DNA from: Lachnospiraceae bacterium
GTDB lineage: Bacteria; Bacillota; Clostridia; Lachnospirales; Lachnospiraceae
Reading direction: 5' to 3'
Assembly: GCA_017550425.1 (NCBI GenBank)
Contig: JAFZPG010000014.1
Span: forward strand, 21,860-85,859
DNA: 64,000 nucleotides
Shown here: piece by piece, positions 8,441 through 18,432 of the stretch
Position numbering within the stretch: the first letter of the stretch is position 1
Layout: each line of letters begins with the position of its first letter
Made by a program: the position numbers and the translations under genes
Notes under the pieces: generated by a model
Told to the model about the DNA's origin: nothing
The model's database searches: none
Seen by the model: only the letters and a program-made list of their open reading frames with translations

Positions 8441-10252
8441 ATGTCCATTAATCAGCAACTCATTCGAAACTTTTGCATTATTGCCCATATCGATCATGGC
8501 AAATCGACGCTGGCGGACCGTATCATCGAGAAAACGGGTTTGCTTACACAGCGTGAAATGCAGGCACAGGTCCTGGATAATATGGATCTGGAGCGCGAGC
8601 GCGGTATCACGATCAAAGCGCAGGCCTGCCGCATCATTTATAAAGCAAATGACGGAAATGAGTATATTTTCAATCTGATCGATACGCCCGGACATGTCGA
8701 TTTTAACTACGAAGTGTCCCGCAGCTTGGCGGCCTGCGACGGCGCGATTCTGGTCGTGGACGCTGCCCAGGGCATCGAGGCACAGACGTTGGCCAATGTC
8801 TATCTGGCACTGGATCATGACCTGGATGTATTCCCGGTCATCAATAAGATCGATCTGCCGAGCGCAGATCCCGAGCGCGTCATCCATGAGATCGAGGATG
8901 TGATCGGCCTGGAGGCGCAGGACGCCCCGCTGATCAGCGCGAAAAACGGCATCAATATCGAAGAGGTGCTGGAGCAGGTGGTCGCAAAGATCCCGGCTCC
9001 CAAGGGCGATCCGGAAGCACCGCTGAAAGCTTTGATCTTTGACTCGATCTATGATTCTTATAAAGGTGTCATCGTTTTCTGCCGTATCAAAGAGGGTACG
9101 GTGCGCAAAGGCATGGCGATCAAAATGATGGCGACGGGAGCTACGGCCAATGTCGTCGAAGTCGGCTATTTCGGCGCAGGCCGTTTTATTGAATGCGACG
9201 AGCTTCCCGCCGGCATGGTCGGTTACATTACTGCCAGTATTAAAAACGTTAAAGACACGATGGTCGGTGACACGATCACCGAACTTTCTCGCCCGGCAGC
9301 TGAACCGCTTCCGGGATATAAGAAAGTGCACTCGATGGTCTACTGCGGTATGTACCCCGCCGACGGCGCGAAGTACGGCGACCTTCGGGATGCTCTGGAA
9401 AAACTTCAATTAAACGACGCTTCCCTGTTTTTTGAGCCGGAGACATCCATTGCCCTGGGCTTTGGTTTCCGTTGCGGCTTTTTGGGCCTTTTGCATCTCG
9501 AGATCATTCAGGAACGACTGGAACGTGAATACAATCTGGATCTGGTGACGACAGCGCCCGGCGTCGTATATCACGTCAATAAGACGGACGGAACACAGAT
9601 CGAGCTGACGAATCCTTCGAACCTTCCGGATCCTTCCGAGATCCTTTCCATGGAGGAACCGATCGTTTCGGCAGAGATCATGGTCACGACCGAGTTCATC
9701 GGTCCGATCATGGAACTGTGCCAGAATCGCCGCGGTGTGTATCTCGGCATGGAATATATCGAGACGACGCGAGCGCTTTTGAAGTACGAACTTCCTCTCA
9801 ACGAGATCATTTATGATTTCTTTGATGCACTGAAGTCCCGCTCCAAAGGCTATGCTTCGTTTGACTATGAACTGAAGGGTTATGTCGAGTCAAAACTCGT
9901 GAAACTGGATATCCTGATCAATCACGAAGAGGTCGACGCCCTGTCGTTTATCGTGCACGCGGACAATGCGTACGAGCGCGGCCGCAAAATGTGTGAAAAA
10001 CTGAAGGACGAGATCCCGCGTCACCTGTTTGAGATCCCGATCCAGGCTGCCGTGGGCAATAAGATCATTGCCCGTGAGACCGTAAAAGCGATGCGCAAGG
10101 ATGTACTTGCGAAGTGCTACGGCGGCGATATTTCCCGAAAGAGGAAACTGCTTGAGAAGCAGAAAGAAGGAAAGAAGCGTATGCGCCAGATCGGCAACGT
10201 TGAGGTGCCGCAGAAAGCATTTATGTCGGTCTTGAAGCTGGATGAGGAGTGA
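8441..10252 (+). CDS. lepA: Elongation factor 4 (LepA), ribosome back-translocation GTPase
   Basis: This 603-residue translational GTPase acts on the ribosome in elongation and initiation fidelity. GTPase motifs are clear: AHIDHGKST (P-loop), DTPGHVDF (switch II) and NKIDLPSA (guanine specificity). EF-G-like domains II, III and V follow. The LepA-specific C-terminal domain ends in the basic run [20 protein letters not shown], with its [12 protein letters not shown] tail. The length is standard. It lies 21 bases after the LCP gene and four bases before hemW. The lepA-hemW pair is common in Firmicutes. Confidence 0.97.
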   Translation: MSINQQLIRNFCIIAHIDHGKSTLADRIIEKTGLLTQREMQAQVLDNMDLERERGITIKAQACRIIYKANDGNEYIFNLIDTPGHVDFNYEVSRSLAACDGAILVVDAAQGIEAQTLANVYLALDHDLDVFPVINKIDLPSADPERVIHEIEDVIGLEAQDAPLISAKNGINIEEVLEQVVAKIPAPKGDPEAPLKALIFDSIYDSYKGVIVFCRIKEGTVRKGMAIKMMATGATANVVEVGYFGAGRFIECDELPAGMVGYITASIKNVKDTMVGDTITELSRPAAEPLPGYKKVHSMVYCGMYPADGAKYGDLRDALEKLQLNDASLFFEPETSIALGFGFRCGFLGLLHLEIIQERLEREYNLDLVTTAPGVVYHVNKTDGTQIELTNPSNLPDPSEILSMEEPIVSAEIMVTTEFIGPIMELCQNRRGVYLGMEYIETTRALLKYELPLNEIIYDFFDALKSRSKGYASFDYELKGYVESKLVKLDILINHEEVDALSFIVHADNAYERGRKMCEKLKDEIPRHLFEIPIQAAVGNKIIARETVKAMRKDVLAKCYGGDISRKRKLLEKQKEGKKRMRQIGNVEVPQKAFMSVLKLDEE

Positions 10253-10255
10253 CCT

Positions 10256-11419
10256 ATGTCCGATAAACGATCTTTGGGGATTTATATACATATACCGTTT
10301 TGCAAACAGAAGTGCAAGTATTGCGATTTTCTTTCATTTCCCATCGATGATGAGGTGATAAAGGATGCTTACGTCGATGCACTCGTCTATAACATTAAGG
10401 AACAGGCGAAGGTCTGCTCTGATCGTTATATTGTAGATACGATCTACATCGGGGGAGGCACGCCTTCCCTGCTTTCATTTGAGCAGATCCAGAAGATCTG
10501 CACTGCGATATCGACTTCTTTTTCCATCGACGAGGATTATGAGTGGACGATGGAGGTGAACCCGAATTCCGCGGGCGATGCGGTCAAACTGATGATGATC
10601 CGCAAAGCGGGGATCAATCGCCTGAGCATCGGCGCTCAGGCGACCTGTACGCGTACACTGACTACGCTCGGACGCATCCACACGGCCGAAGATATCTTTG
10701 CGACCTATGAAGCCGCTTGCAAGGCCGGTTTTACTAATATCAATATCGACCTGATGTATGGGATCTTCGGACAGACGGTAGAAGAGTTTGCAAAGAGTCT
10801 CGAGGACATTTTGTATATTGCCCCCGAACATCTGTCAGCCTATCAGTTGATCATTGAGGAGGGTACGCCGTTTTACGATCTGTACCATTCCGGTCAGGCG
10901 ACGCTTCCTTCGGAGGAAGACATCGCGAAGATGGAGGAGATCCTGTATTCCTGGACGCAATTGGCAGGTATGACCCGTTACGAGATCTCGAATTTTGCAA
11001 AACCGGGTCATGAATCCCGTCATAATTTGCGGTACTGGAGAATGCAGGACTATCTGGCCATCGGCCTCGGCGCGTCCGGTTTTATTTTCGGAGATCCCGG
11101 ATTGCGCAGTGAAAACACGAAGGATCTGCAGGAATATCTGGAGCGACCGACTTCCGGCACCATTACTCAGGTACCTTTGGAAAATGAGATGGAAGAGTTT
11201 TGTTTCCTCGGACTTCGCATGATGGAGGAAGGAATCGACTGTGAGAATTTCCGTGAACGTTTCGGCAGGAGTGTCGAGACCGTGTATCCGCCGGCGATGT
11301 TTGAGCGTTTTATCCAACAGGGGCTTATGATAAAGAAATACGCCCCGCGGGAAGCTTATGTGCTTACCCCGCGCGGCGCGGATGTTTCGAATATGATCAT
11401 GGCCGAATTTATCAATTAG
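10256..11419 (+). CDS. hemW: Radical SAM haem chaperone HemW
   Basis: A 387-residue radical SAM protein with the HemW cluster motif CxxxCxYC (Cys16, Cys20, Cys23) near the N-terminus, the GGGTPS SAM-binding glycine motif, and the C-terminal HemW region (EEFCFLGLRMMEEGID). HemW was long misnamed anaerobic coproporphyrinogen oxidase HemN; it delivers haem to respiratory enzymes. The true HemN has a longer N-terminus, so HemW is the better call. It directly follows lepA. Its last eight bases overlap the end of a convergent small membrane gene. Confidence 0.92.
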   Translation: MSDKRSLGIYIHIPFCKQKCKYCDFLSFPIDDEVIKDAYVDALVYNIKEQAKVCSDRYIVDTIYIGGGTPSLLSFEQIQKICTAISTSFSIDEDYEWTMEVNPNSAGDAVKLMMIRKAGINRLSIGAQATCTRTLTTLGRIHTAEDIFATYEAACKAGFTNINIDLMYGIFGQTVEEFAKSLEDILYIAPEHLSAYQLIIEEGTPFYDLYHSGQATLPSEEDIAKMEEILYSWTQLAGMTRYEISNFAKPGHESRHNLRYWRMQDYLAIGLGASGFIFGDPGLRSENTKDLQEYLERPTSGTITQVPLENEMEEFCFLGLRMMEEGIDCENFRERFGRSVETVYPPAMFERFIQQGLMIKKYAPREAYVLTPRGADVSNMIMAEFIN

Positions 11420-11693
11420 TCTCTGTATCGTTATCGGATGCTTCTTCTTTCTTTGTTTCGGCGATCTTTTCTTTCATATCGTCGACTTCCTGTGTTTTTC
11501 GGATGAGACTCAGGATCTTGAAATGGAAGAAGATGAAGAACGGGATGATAAGGGAGAGCACGAAGCAGACCCAGGCCCACTGCCTCAGGGATTCCGCTTC
11601 CGACATGGCAAATGCAAAAGCCAATATATTTAAGATCAGGATCAGAGCGATCGTTATGATCACGACGATCTGTTTGAAAGAATATTTTTTCAT
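11412..11693 (-). CDS. Small two-helix membrane protein, unknown function
   Basis: A 93-residue protein with two hydrophobic segments (about 9-29 and 38-60), followed by a charged, probably helical and coiled tail rich in Lys, Glu and Asp. The last bases overlap the end of hemW tail to tail by eight bases. A start at 11693 is supported by a GGAGAAG sequence just upstream on the minus strand. I do not recognise the family. Size and layout recall small membrane proteins of unknown role that are common in clostridia. Confidence 0.7.
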   Translation of the reverse strand: MKKYSFKQIVVIITIALILILNILAFAFAMSEAESLRQWAWVCFVLSLIIPFFIFFHFKILSLIRKTQEVDDMKEKIAETKKEEASDNDTETN

Positions 11694-11752
11694 TTCTTCT
11701 CCTTTAATGTTGGAATGAATTATATTCTATATTTTCCGACAGGAGAGGAAAA

Positions 11753-12577
11753 ATGTCAAGTCCGTATTTTGATTTTGCACATATATATGATGCCTGCATG
11801 GACGAGTTGCCATATGAGGATTGGTCCCGGTTTGTGAAACGAACGTTGGATTCGGACCGAATCGGTGCGGGTGAGCTTGTTTTGGACTTGGGATGCGGTA
11901 CGGGCACGTTGACCTTGCTTTTGCGCGATCTTGGCTATGACATGATCGGTGTCGATCTTTCCGAGTCAATGCTGGAGGAAGCCAGAGACAAGTATTATGA
12001 GTGCCTGGATGTGGAGGAGGAGAATGGTGAACCAAAGTTGCCGATCCTCTTCCTGCAACAAGATATGCGCGCGTTTGAACTTTACGGAACGGTACGCGCC
12101 GTTGTTTCCTTCGGTGACACCATGAACTATGCCGGGGATATCGACGAATTGACGGGTATCTTCCGGCTGGTCAATAACTACCTGGATCCGGGCGGCCTGT
12201 TTATCTTTGATCTGAAGACGCTGCACTATTACCGTGATGTTGCCGCGACCCGGACCTATACCGATGTACGCGAAGATATGGCGCTCATCTGGGACAATGA
12301 GTTTGATGCGGCGACGAATAAAAACACTTACCGTCTGACCATGTTCCTGTCTGAGGATGAAGAAACCTACGTCCGCAGGGAAGAGACCCATGTACAGACC
12401 GCATTTTCCGTTGAGGAAATAAGGCAGGCGATAAAAGAGTCCGGTCTGGTTTTGGAACATGTTTACGAGATGGATGATGACGGGACCGAGAGAGAAGCAA
12501 CGGATACGGCGGAGCGTTTGTTCTTCGTATGCAGAGAGCAGATGAAGAAAGCCGGTTCCATGCAGAAAGAGGATTGA
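11753..12577 (+). CDS. Class I SAM-dependent methyltransferase, substrate unknown
   Basis: This 274-residue cytosolic protein has a Rossmann methyltransferase fold. Motif I LDLGCGTGTLTL (residues 45-55) binds adenosylmethionine, GVDLS (67-70) is the acidic ribose-binding loop, and the VSFGDTMNY region follows. It resembles the YqeM/YcgJ-like clostridial methyltransferases that use an unidentified small molecule or RNA. The ATG follows GGAGAGG. It is translationally coupled to Hsp33: its stop and the next start are one base apart. Confidence 0.85.
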   Translation: MSSPYFDFAHIYDACMDELPYEDWSRFVKRTLDSDRIGAGELVLDLGCGTGTLTLLLRDLGYDMIGVDLSESMLEEARDKYYECLDVEEENGEPKLPILFLQQDMRAFELYGTVRAVVSFGDTMNYAGDIDELTGIFRLVNNYLDPGGLFIFDLKTLHYYRDVAATRTYTDVREDMALIWDNEFDAATNKNTYRLTMFLSEDEETYVRREETHVQTAFSVEEIRQAIKESGLVLEHVYEMDDDGTEREATDTAERLFFVCREQMKKAGSMQKED

Positions 12578-12578
12578 T

Positions 12579-13454
12579 ATGGGAGATTACTTTATACGTG
12601 TAACGGCCGCTAACGGTCGAATCCGCGGCTTTTTTGCTACGACCCGGGAACTGGTCGAATTTGCGAGAAAAGCGCATAATACGAGTCCTGTGGTGACGGC
12701 TGCCTTGGGTCGTTTGCTGACCGGCGGTGTCATGATGGGCGCCATGATGAAGAACGATGCCGACCTTTTGACGATCAAGATCAACGGAGACGGTCCGATC
12801 GGCGGTCTGACCGTGACTGCGGATCCGAAGGGAAACGTTAAAGGTTATGCGAATAATCCCGTCGTTATCCTTCCTGCCAATGATAAAGGCAAACTGGATG
12901 TTGCGTCCGCAGTCGGCGTCGGCGTGCTTCAGGTCATTAAGGATATTGGCCTGAAAGAACCCTATATCGGTGATACGATCCTGGTGACCAGCGAGATCGC
13001 CGAGGACCTGACCTATTATTTCGCGACCAGTGAGCAGACCCCTTCGTCGGTTGGCCTCGGCGTCCTGATGTCTAAGGACAATACGGTCAAATGCGCCGGC
13101 GGCATGATCCTGCAGTTGATGCCGGACGCGGATGAGGGCGTAGTTTCGCTTCTGGAAAAGCGTGTCAAAGAAATAACTTCGATCACCGCTCTTTTTGAAA
13201 AAGGAATGACGCCGGAAGATATCTGTATGATGATCCTGCATGATATGGATCCCGTGATCAGTAAGCGTTTCCCCTGCGCGTTCAAGTGTGACTGTTCCAA
13301 GACCCGCGTCGGTAAGGCTCTGATCTCCATAGGGAAGAAAGAACTGGATAAAATGATCGAAGAAGGAAAAGAGATCGAGGTCAACTGTCATTTCTGCAAC
13401 ACGAACTATTATTTCTCCGTGGATGAGCTTAGGGAACTCCGTTCCCTGGCATAA
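12579..13454 (+). CDS. hslO: Redox-regulated chaperone Hsp33
   Basis: A 291-residue holdase chaperone that is activated when oxidation disrupts a zinc site. The zinc cysteines are present as CDC (Cys237, Cys239) and CHFC (Cys270, Cys273) in the C-terminal switch domain. The N-terminal domain has the family glycine signature GRLLTGGVMMGAMMK. The length is normal. In an anaerobe it would protect proteins during accidental oxygen or bleach exposure. It begins one base after the methyltransferase stop, so the two are co-translated. Confidence 0.96.
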   Translation: MGDYFIRVTAANGRIRGFFATTRELVEFARKAHNTSPVVTAALGRLLTGGVMMGAMMKNDADLLTIKINGDGPIGGLTVTADPKGNVKGYANNPVVILPANDKGKLDVASAVGVGVLQVIKDIGLKEPYIGDTILVTSEIAEDLTYYFATSEQTPSSVGLGVLMSKDNTVKCAGGMILQLMPDADEGVVSLLEKRVKEITSITALFEKGMTPEDICMMILHDMDPVISKRFPCAFKCDCSKTRVGKALISIGKKELDKMIEEGKEIEVNCHFCNTNYYFSVDELRELRSLA

Positions 13455-13460
13455 GTCAAC

Positions 13461-13489
13461 TTGACAGGGGACGTCCCCTTTGATAGAAT
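13461..13489 (+). promoter_or_regulatory. Sigma-A promoter whose spacer carries a perfect palindrome
   Basis: TTGACA at 13461-13466 and TAGAAT at 13484-13489 are separated by 17 bases. The perfect 14-base palindrome AGGGGACGTCCCCT fills 13466-13479, directly between the two boxes. Such a position is where a dimeric repressor would block RNA polymerase. It drives the membrane-protein gene at 13525. Confidence 0.7.
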
Positions 13490-13524
13490 CAATAACGTTG
13501 AATTTATTTTTATGAGGTGTTTCT

Positions 13525-14577
13525 ATGTTCGGCAATATGCTGTTCGCTCCGGAGCATACTCCGGATGAAGTCATCCGCATCAGCAGCGGCGTCATCAACT
13601 GGCAGATCTGTCTGGTCGTATTCCTGCTCGTGATGCTTTTGTTTATGTTTTTGTATGTCCGTAATGCATTTTCCGGATATTTCATGGCGATCCTTTGGGG
13701 AGCGCTCGGATGCTATCTGTATCATCAGTGCTTCGAGATCCTGGTAAACGTCATTCGTTCGATCGGCCTGGCGGTTTTTATCAGCGACGAAGGCGGAACG
13801 GTCTCGTTGCATCCGGTAGCTCCGTTTGTCAGCGTCATCTTTGTATTTTTGGAAGCGGTCGTACTGGTTGCCTGGTTTTTTGCTTTCTATAAGTTCTTTA
13901 TTCTTTTGAAGCAAAAACCAACCATGGGCTCCACGGTAAATGTGACCTTTGGCTATCTGTTCATGGAGTACATGCTGTATTTTGTCAATCTGGTGATTTC
14001 CGTACTCACTGCCAAAACGATCAATACAAAAGAGAATTTCGCCGAACTTACGGCAAAAATGAATGAAGATGGCATCAAAAATCTGGATAAATATCTGGAA
14101 GAGGTCAATGCTTATGATACCTTATATTCGATAGGATCGATCATTCTGTTTATCTCCCTGATCTTCTTTGTCGTTGCCATGACGTTCTTCATCCACAGTT
14201 ATATGAGCAAAAAGGAGGCAAAACCCTGCTTTGCTACGGCCGTCATGTTTGTGGGCGTTTACCTTTTGTGGGATCGAACACTTCTGGTAAGTGACATGGG
14301 CGTCTTCACACCGCTTATCAAACTGTTCGTCTCAGTCGTTGGAGCGATCTTTGCGTTGAAGACACTGAAGGAGAACTGCCCGGAGCAGTATCAGTTGTTT
14401 ATCGGTAAGTTTAAAAAAGGCCCGATCCATTTGTTCTTCCATAAAACGCCGAGTGACAAACCCGGAGTGCAGAAAGGATCGAATTCCAAGATCGCTTCCA
14501 AAGCCTCGAAGCATGCAAGAGTCGGAAACTTCAGCGATCTGCACAAACTCGATAAGAAAGATAAAAAAGATCAATAA
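13525..14577 (+). CDS. Polytopic membrane protein of unknown function
   Basis: A 350-residue protein with about seven or eight hydrophobic segments spread over residues 25-300, then a basic, low-complexity cytoplasmic tail (about 310-350) ending in repeated Lys-Asp. I do not recognise a catalytic motif. The YhfC-type membrane protease pattern was considered but its metal-binding motif is not seen. It is a single-gene unit: its own palindrome-bearing promoter lies upstream and a bidirectional terminator lies five bases after its stop. The ATG follows GAGGTG. Confidence 0.75.
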   Translation: MFGNMLFAPEHTPDEVIRISSGVINWQICLVVFLLVMLLFMFLYVRNAFSGYFMAILWGALGCYLYHQCFEILVNVIRSIGLAVFISDEGGTVSLHPVAPFVSVIFVFLEAVVLVAWFFAFYKFFILLKQKPTMGSTVNVTFGYLFMEYMLYFVNLVISVLTAKTINTKENFAELTAKMNEDGIKNLDKYLEEVNAYDTLYSIGSIILFISLIFFVVAMTFFIHSYMSKKEAKPCFATAVMFVGVYLLWDRTLLVSDMGVFTPLIKLFVSVVGAIFALKTLKENCPEQYQLFIGKFKKGPIHLFFHKTPSDKPGVQKGSNSKIASKASKHARVGNFSDLHKLDKKDKKDQ

Positions 14578-14581
14578 TAAA

Positions 14582-14616
14582 ACCGGGACTGCCGTGATGG
14601 ACAGTCCCGGTATTTT
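14582..14616. terminator. Bidirectional terminator between convergent genes
   Basis: ACCGGGACTG (14582-14591) pairs with CAGTCCCGGT (14602-14611). A T-rich run follows on both strands. It serves the unknown membrane gene and the end of the MoxR-DUF58-transglutaminase operon. Confidence 0.9.
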
Positions 14617-17273
14617 TATGCTTTTTTACGACGTGTGATCGACAAAAGCCGATAGCGGAGTTTCTGTCGGAAGGACAGTTTGGACTCCAGTTTTTGCTTC
14701 GCGTCGGTCAGAAGTACGGTCGTCTCGTTGTATCTGTCATCCGAGATCTCATCCGGCCCATAGGCCGCGTCTTCCAGGAACTTTTTCAGAGAGCCGGCTT
14801 TCTCCTCGGAGAAAGCGTGCTTTTCCTGCATTTCCCGTGTGAAATCGCCGTAGAGCAGATCGTCTTTGGATAGAAGCCCGAAGAACGAGTATTTACGGCA
14901 AATGCCTCGATAGCGTTCGATAATGCTTAAGTTTTTTCCGCTGTGGAAGTATTCTGGTTTCTTATTCTCACGCAGGCAGATCAGAATGAAACGGATGATG
15001 GCCAGGATCGCGACACCGACACCGATGATCAAAAGGAAGCGGGTCAAAAGTTTTGTCGCAAACGTGAGATCGACCTGCAACAGTCCGGTTACTGGAGAGA
15101 AATCAATATCGTCCAGGAAACTGCCGCCATTCCAGAACTCGTATTCGGATTCATCATCCTGATCTCCATTGATACCTACTGTGAATTCAAACGGCACCCA
15201 GCCGAGTTCGGGGAACCAGATCTCGACCCAGGCGTGTCCCGATGCATCCGAGACGGGAACTTTTACCACAGGAGCATCGTTAAATTGACTGGGACCTTCA
15301 TGCATGGTCGAAGCGTCGATATCATTTTGAATCTCGGAATTCGATGAAACATCGGAAAATGAGAACATGTAGCCTTCGACATATCTGGCAGGAATATTCA
15401 TGCTACGCAAGAGCATGACAGCCGAGGAAGCAAAATGTTGGCAGAATCCGTGTTTGTTTTTCGTCAGGAAGTACAGGATGAAATCTTCATTTCTCGGAAG
15501 GTTACCGGGGTTTAGTGTATAGGTATATCCTGAGAAGAATTCCTGAAGTTGTTCGACACGATCGAGGACACTTCCGTGGAACCCTTGTTCTTCACAGATC
15601 GATTTCAACGCGAGATACAGTTTAGGCTGGTTGGGATCAACTTCGGATATGGTCCTCATACGTTTCAGGTAGGATTTATCACTGATGATGATGTATTGAT
15701 CCAGATCCATGCCAAGGGGTTGTAATTCCGGCTGATCCGAAACCTCCGGAGTGTAGTCAAACGCACGATATCGCTCAACATCAGACATGGATCCCGCACT
15801 TGGAAGCAGTTGGTAGTATTCGTAGGTATATTGTTTTTTCTGATGCTCGGCATTCGTAAAATGATCGAATTCGGGAGCATAATGAACCAGATAATCAAAG
15901 GCATCCCGCTTTTCGGATTTTTGACGTGTACGGATCTTGTATTCGAGGGTCGGGTGAGAGCGGTAATCTTCGATAGAATAATAGGGGACCAGTGCACCGC
16001 GTTCATTCATAGGATGCACATGGATCGTAGCTTTGTATACGGAATCGTGAAGCGGGTGTTCGGAATCTTCATAGATCTGCTTCAGGGTATTATGGGCCTG
16101 ATACTCATACTTCTCGATGATCGACATGTCGGCATCGATATAATCGCTCCATGTTTCCCCGGTATAAAAATCTCCGATATACTGTCGTATGTACACAGGT
16201 TCGTAACTGGCAGGAACATAATCGACTTCCAGTACGGTCTGAAATGTCGGAGAGACCTTGCCGCTGCGGTACAGGTTACCGTACGATGTCATGCTGCCCA
16301 GCGTACTGCCTTTGAAGAAGCCGCCCAAACCTTCCGTAAAGAAGATCCGGGCATAATCCTCCGTGCTTTCTTTCATGGCAGCCCATTCGCTCGGCGTGGA
16401 AAATCTGTTTTGCGGATAGATCAGATTGCTGAGAACGACCATGAAGAGGAGGATGCCGACAACAAAACCGGAGGTCTGTGCCATGACAACGCCGTTGGAT
16501 GTGCTTCGATAGAGATGCCGGTCATTGGAGTGTTTTATGACATTGTATTTACGCAATCGGTCCGGAAGATTGTACTGTTGTGTGCTTTTGAGGATGACCA
16601 TGCTCATCATGCAAAAAGCGTAGGACAGATAGTGGATCGGCGCCGGAGTGTAGTCGAAATAGAAGGTGAGCATCCAGAACGGGGCCGAAACCATCAGGAC
16701 TACGATGGTGCCCATAAAGTTGTTTATCAGGAAGTTCAGGAAGATGACGCTTACGATCCCGATGTAGAGATAGAACAGGGGGATCGTAACGGCACGGTCG
16801 CCGATCACCTCGTTGTAAGTACGGATGGCAGAAGTGTTTAATTCATATGAAGCAGTTTCAAATGTAATATTGATAATGGCGTTCAGACCGGAGTTGATAT
16901 AGTAGTATCCCGAGGTCGAAATAACGACGAAGAAAAGAAAGAACAGGATGTAACCGACGGTCCTGCATAAGCCGTTATAATTGAAAAAACCGACCAGGAT
17001 CGCAAACGGAAACAGTATGAGAGGAACGATCGCAATATGATTTGAGATCTCATATGCATTGTTCATCATCGTGATGGGTGTATAGACCAACAAGAAGAGC
17101 AGGAGACCGCGGAAGATGCAGGAATAGGCGCGTGCCGGCGACGGGAGGTCAACATTGCGCTCTATAAGAAAACCCTGCCGGCGCGATTTGTGTGCCAGCA
17201 TGGAGTTTTGCCTGCTCTGATTTCCCGAGCGTATGAACTCCCAGGGACGGATCTTCTTATCCTGTATCTGCAT
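14616..17273 (-). CDS. Membrane-bound transglutaminase-like protein (TgpA type)
   Basis: An 885-residue protein with several N-terminal membrane helices (about 50-290), an extracellular transglutaminase-like cysteine-protease fold and one more helix near 745-770, followed by a cytoplasmic tail. The catalytic Cys611 is in GFCQHFASS and His680 in GHAWVEIW. The third residue, normally Asp in WVPFDPT, is Glu696 (WVPFEFT). The gene is last in the classic MoxR-DUF58-transglutaminase operon found across bacteria. The role is unproven; related systems act on cell-surface proteins. It starts 22 bases after the DUF58 gene. Confidence 0.88.
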   Translation of the reverse strand: MQIQDKKIRPWEFIRSGNQSRQNSMLAHKSRRQGFLIERNVDLPSPARAYSCIFRGLLLFLLVYTPITMMNNAYEISNHIAIVPLILFPFAILVGFFNYNGLCRTVGYILFFLFFVVISTSGYYYINSGLNAIINITFETASYELNTSAIRTYNEVIGDRAVTIPLFYLYIGIVSVIFLNFLINNFMGTIVVLMVSAPFWMLTFYFDYTPAPIHYLSYAFCMMSMVILKSTQQYNLPDRLRKYNVIKHSNDRHLYRSTSNGVVMAQTSGFVVGILLFMVVLSNLIYPQNRFSTPSEWAAMKESTEDYARIFFTEGLGGFFKGSTLGSMTSYGNLYRSGKVSPTFQTVLEVDYVPASYEPVYIRQYIGDFYTGETWSDYIDADMSIIEKYEYQAHNTLKQIYEDSEHPLHDSVYKATIHVHPMNERGALVPYYSIEDYRSHPTLEYKIRTRQKSEKRDAFDYLVHYAPEFDHFTNAEHQKKQYTYEYYQLLPSAGSMSDVERYRAFDYTPEVSDQPELQPLGMDLDQYIIISDKSYLKRMRTISEVDPNQPKLYLALKSICEEQGFHGSVLDRVEQLQEFFSGYTYTLNPGNLPRNEDFILYFLTKNKHGFCQHFASSAVMLLRSMNIPARYVEGYMFSFSDVSSNSEIQNDIDASTMHEGPSQFNDAPVVKVPVSDASGHAWVEIWFPELGWVPFEFTVGINGDQDDESEYEFWNGGSFLDDIDFSPVTGLLQVDLTFATKLLTRFLLIIGVGVAILAIIRFILICLRENKKPEYFHSGKNLSIIERYRGICRKYSFFGLLSKDDLLYGDFTREMQEKHAFSEEKAGSLKKFLEDAAYGPDEISDDRYNETTVLLTDAKQKLESKLSFRQKLRYRLLSITRRKKA

Positions 17274-17295
17274 AGGTTCAGTCCTTTAGTATCAT

Positions 17296-18420
17296 TTAAT
17301 CACGATGAACGACGGATACCGTTTCGATGTCGTTACCGAAGAGAAATGTATGGTTGAATGTTACGTTTTGCGAGACCGAATGTATGTAAAAGAAATCCCT
17401 GTAATTGTCATCGGTCTTCGTAAAGTATTCGAAGGTGATCATCGGATCGGCGACCGGCTCTTCGTAGAAAAGGATACGATAGACGTCGTTCAGATCGGAA
17501 CGGCGGGTCACCTCCATGCTTTTGAGTTCGGTCATGCGCTGCGAATACCAGCATACGAGGATGGGGCGTTTTTCGCTCAATAACTGAGAGGCCAGAGTCT
17601 CAAGCATATCAAAAGCAGAATCGAAACCTTCGATAAGGTCAGCCTGTGCATCCTCTTTGTCTTTATAAACACGTTTGTTTTGCACTTTCGGCCGATAGAG
17701 ATCCAGAAGGATGCAGGCATCATTGTCCGAGAGGGAGCCGAACTGCTTTACCATGATCTCGCCGGCTTTTACACTGAGCTTCCAGTGGATGGTGTTTAAG
17801 CGGTCTCCGGGGCGGTATTCCAGAACATCGATCATCTGGGTCGCATCATTGCCCACCACATCACTTTCGGACAGTTCAACGTTTCCGCTGCCGCCGACGG
17901 CCATGGTGGAGAAACGATCATTCAGACGAATCGGAAGGACCAAAATATCTTTTTTCAGTTCGGAATTGCGTCTGAAAGTGATAAAGTTCAGATAATCGGG
18001 AATGCGGATCTGACTCAATGAGACCTGCAGGTAACCGGAATAGAGGATGGACAGAGGGATCGTTACCGTCTGTTCACTGCGTATCCGAAGGCCGGTCCAG
18101 ATGGTGTGGATATCGTCGTTCGGGTAGAACAGATTGGATATCTTTAAATCCAACAGGTGTTTCGGAATCGGGAAGATCGTAGGATTGCGCATGCCGATCG
18201 TAACCTCCAGATCGGCTCCTTTGGTGATGACATCGGGCAGATGCCAGAAATATTCGGTGCGTCGGATCACGTAACGCGCCAGGAGAACGGAGACGAACGG
18301 AAATAATATGAAAAAGAACAGTAATATCGCGAAAAAATAAAGCCGGAAGAAGCGCAGCCCCCAAAATAAGGCGGCCAATGTGATCACGTATCCGACGATC
18401 CGCAGGATCTTTTTAATCAT
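17296..18420 (-). CDS. DUF58-domain membrane protein
   Basis: A 374-residue protein with two tight hydrophobic segments at the N-terminus (about 10-50) and the DUF58 core, whose hallmark GDRLNTIHWKLSVKAGEIMVKQF lies near residues 206-230. DUF58 proteins have a von Willebrand A-like region and act with MoxR ATPases, possibly as their target or as an assembly factor. It sits between the MoxR gene (12 bases away) and the transglutaminase gene, as in most genomes. Confidence 0.9.
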   Translation of the reverse strand: MIKKILRIVGYVITLAALFWGLRFFRLYFFAILLFFFILFPFVSVLLARYVIRRTEYFWHLPDVITKGADLEVTIGMRNPTIFPIPKHLLDLKISNLFYPNDDIHTIWTGLRIRSEQTVTIPLSILYSGYLQVSLSQIRIPDYLNFITFRRNSELKKDILVLPIRLNDRFSTMAVGGSGNVELSESDVVGNDATQMIDVLEYRPGDRLNTIHWKLSVKAGEIMVKQFGSLSDNDACILLDLYRPKVQNKRVYKDKEDAQADLIEGFDSAFDMLETLASQLLSEKRPILVCWYSQRMTELKSMEVTRRSDLNDVYRILFYEEPVADPMITFEYFTKTDDNYRDFFYIHSVSQNVTFNHTFLFGNDIETVSVVHRD

Positions 18421-18432
18421 AGAGTCTCCTGA

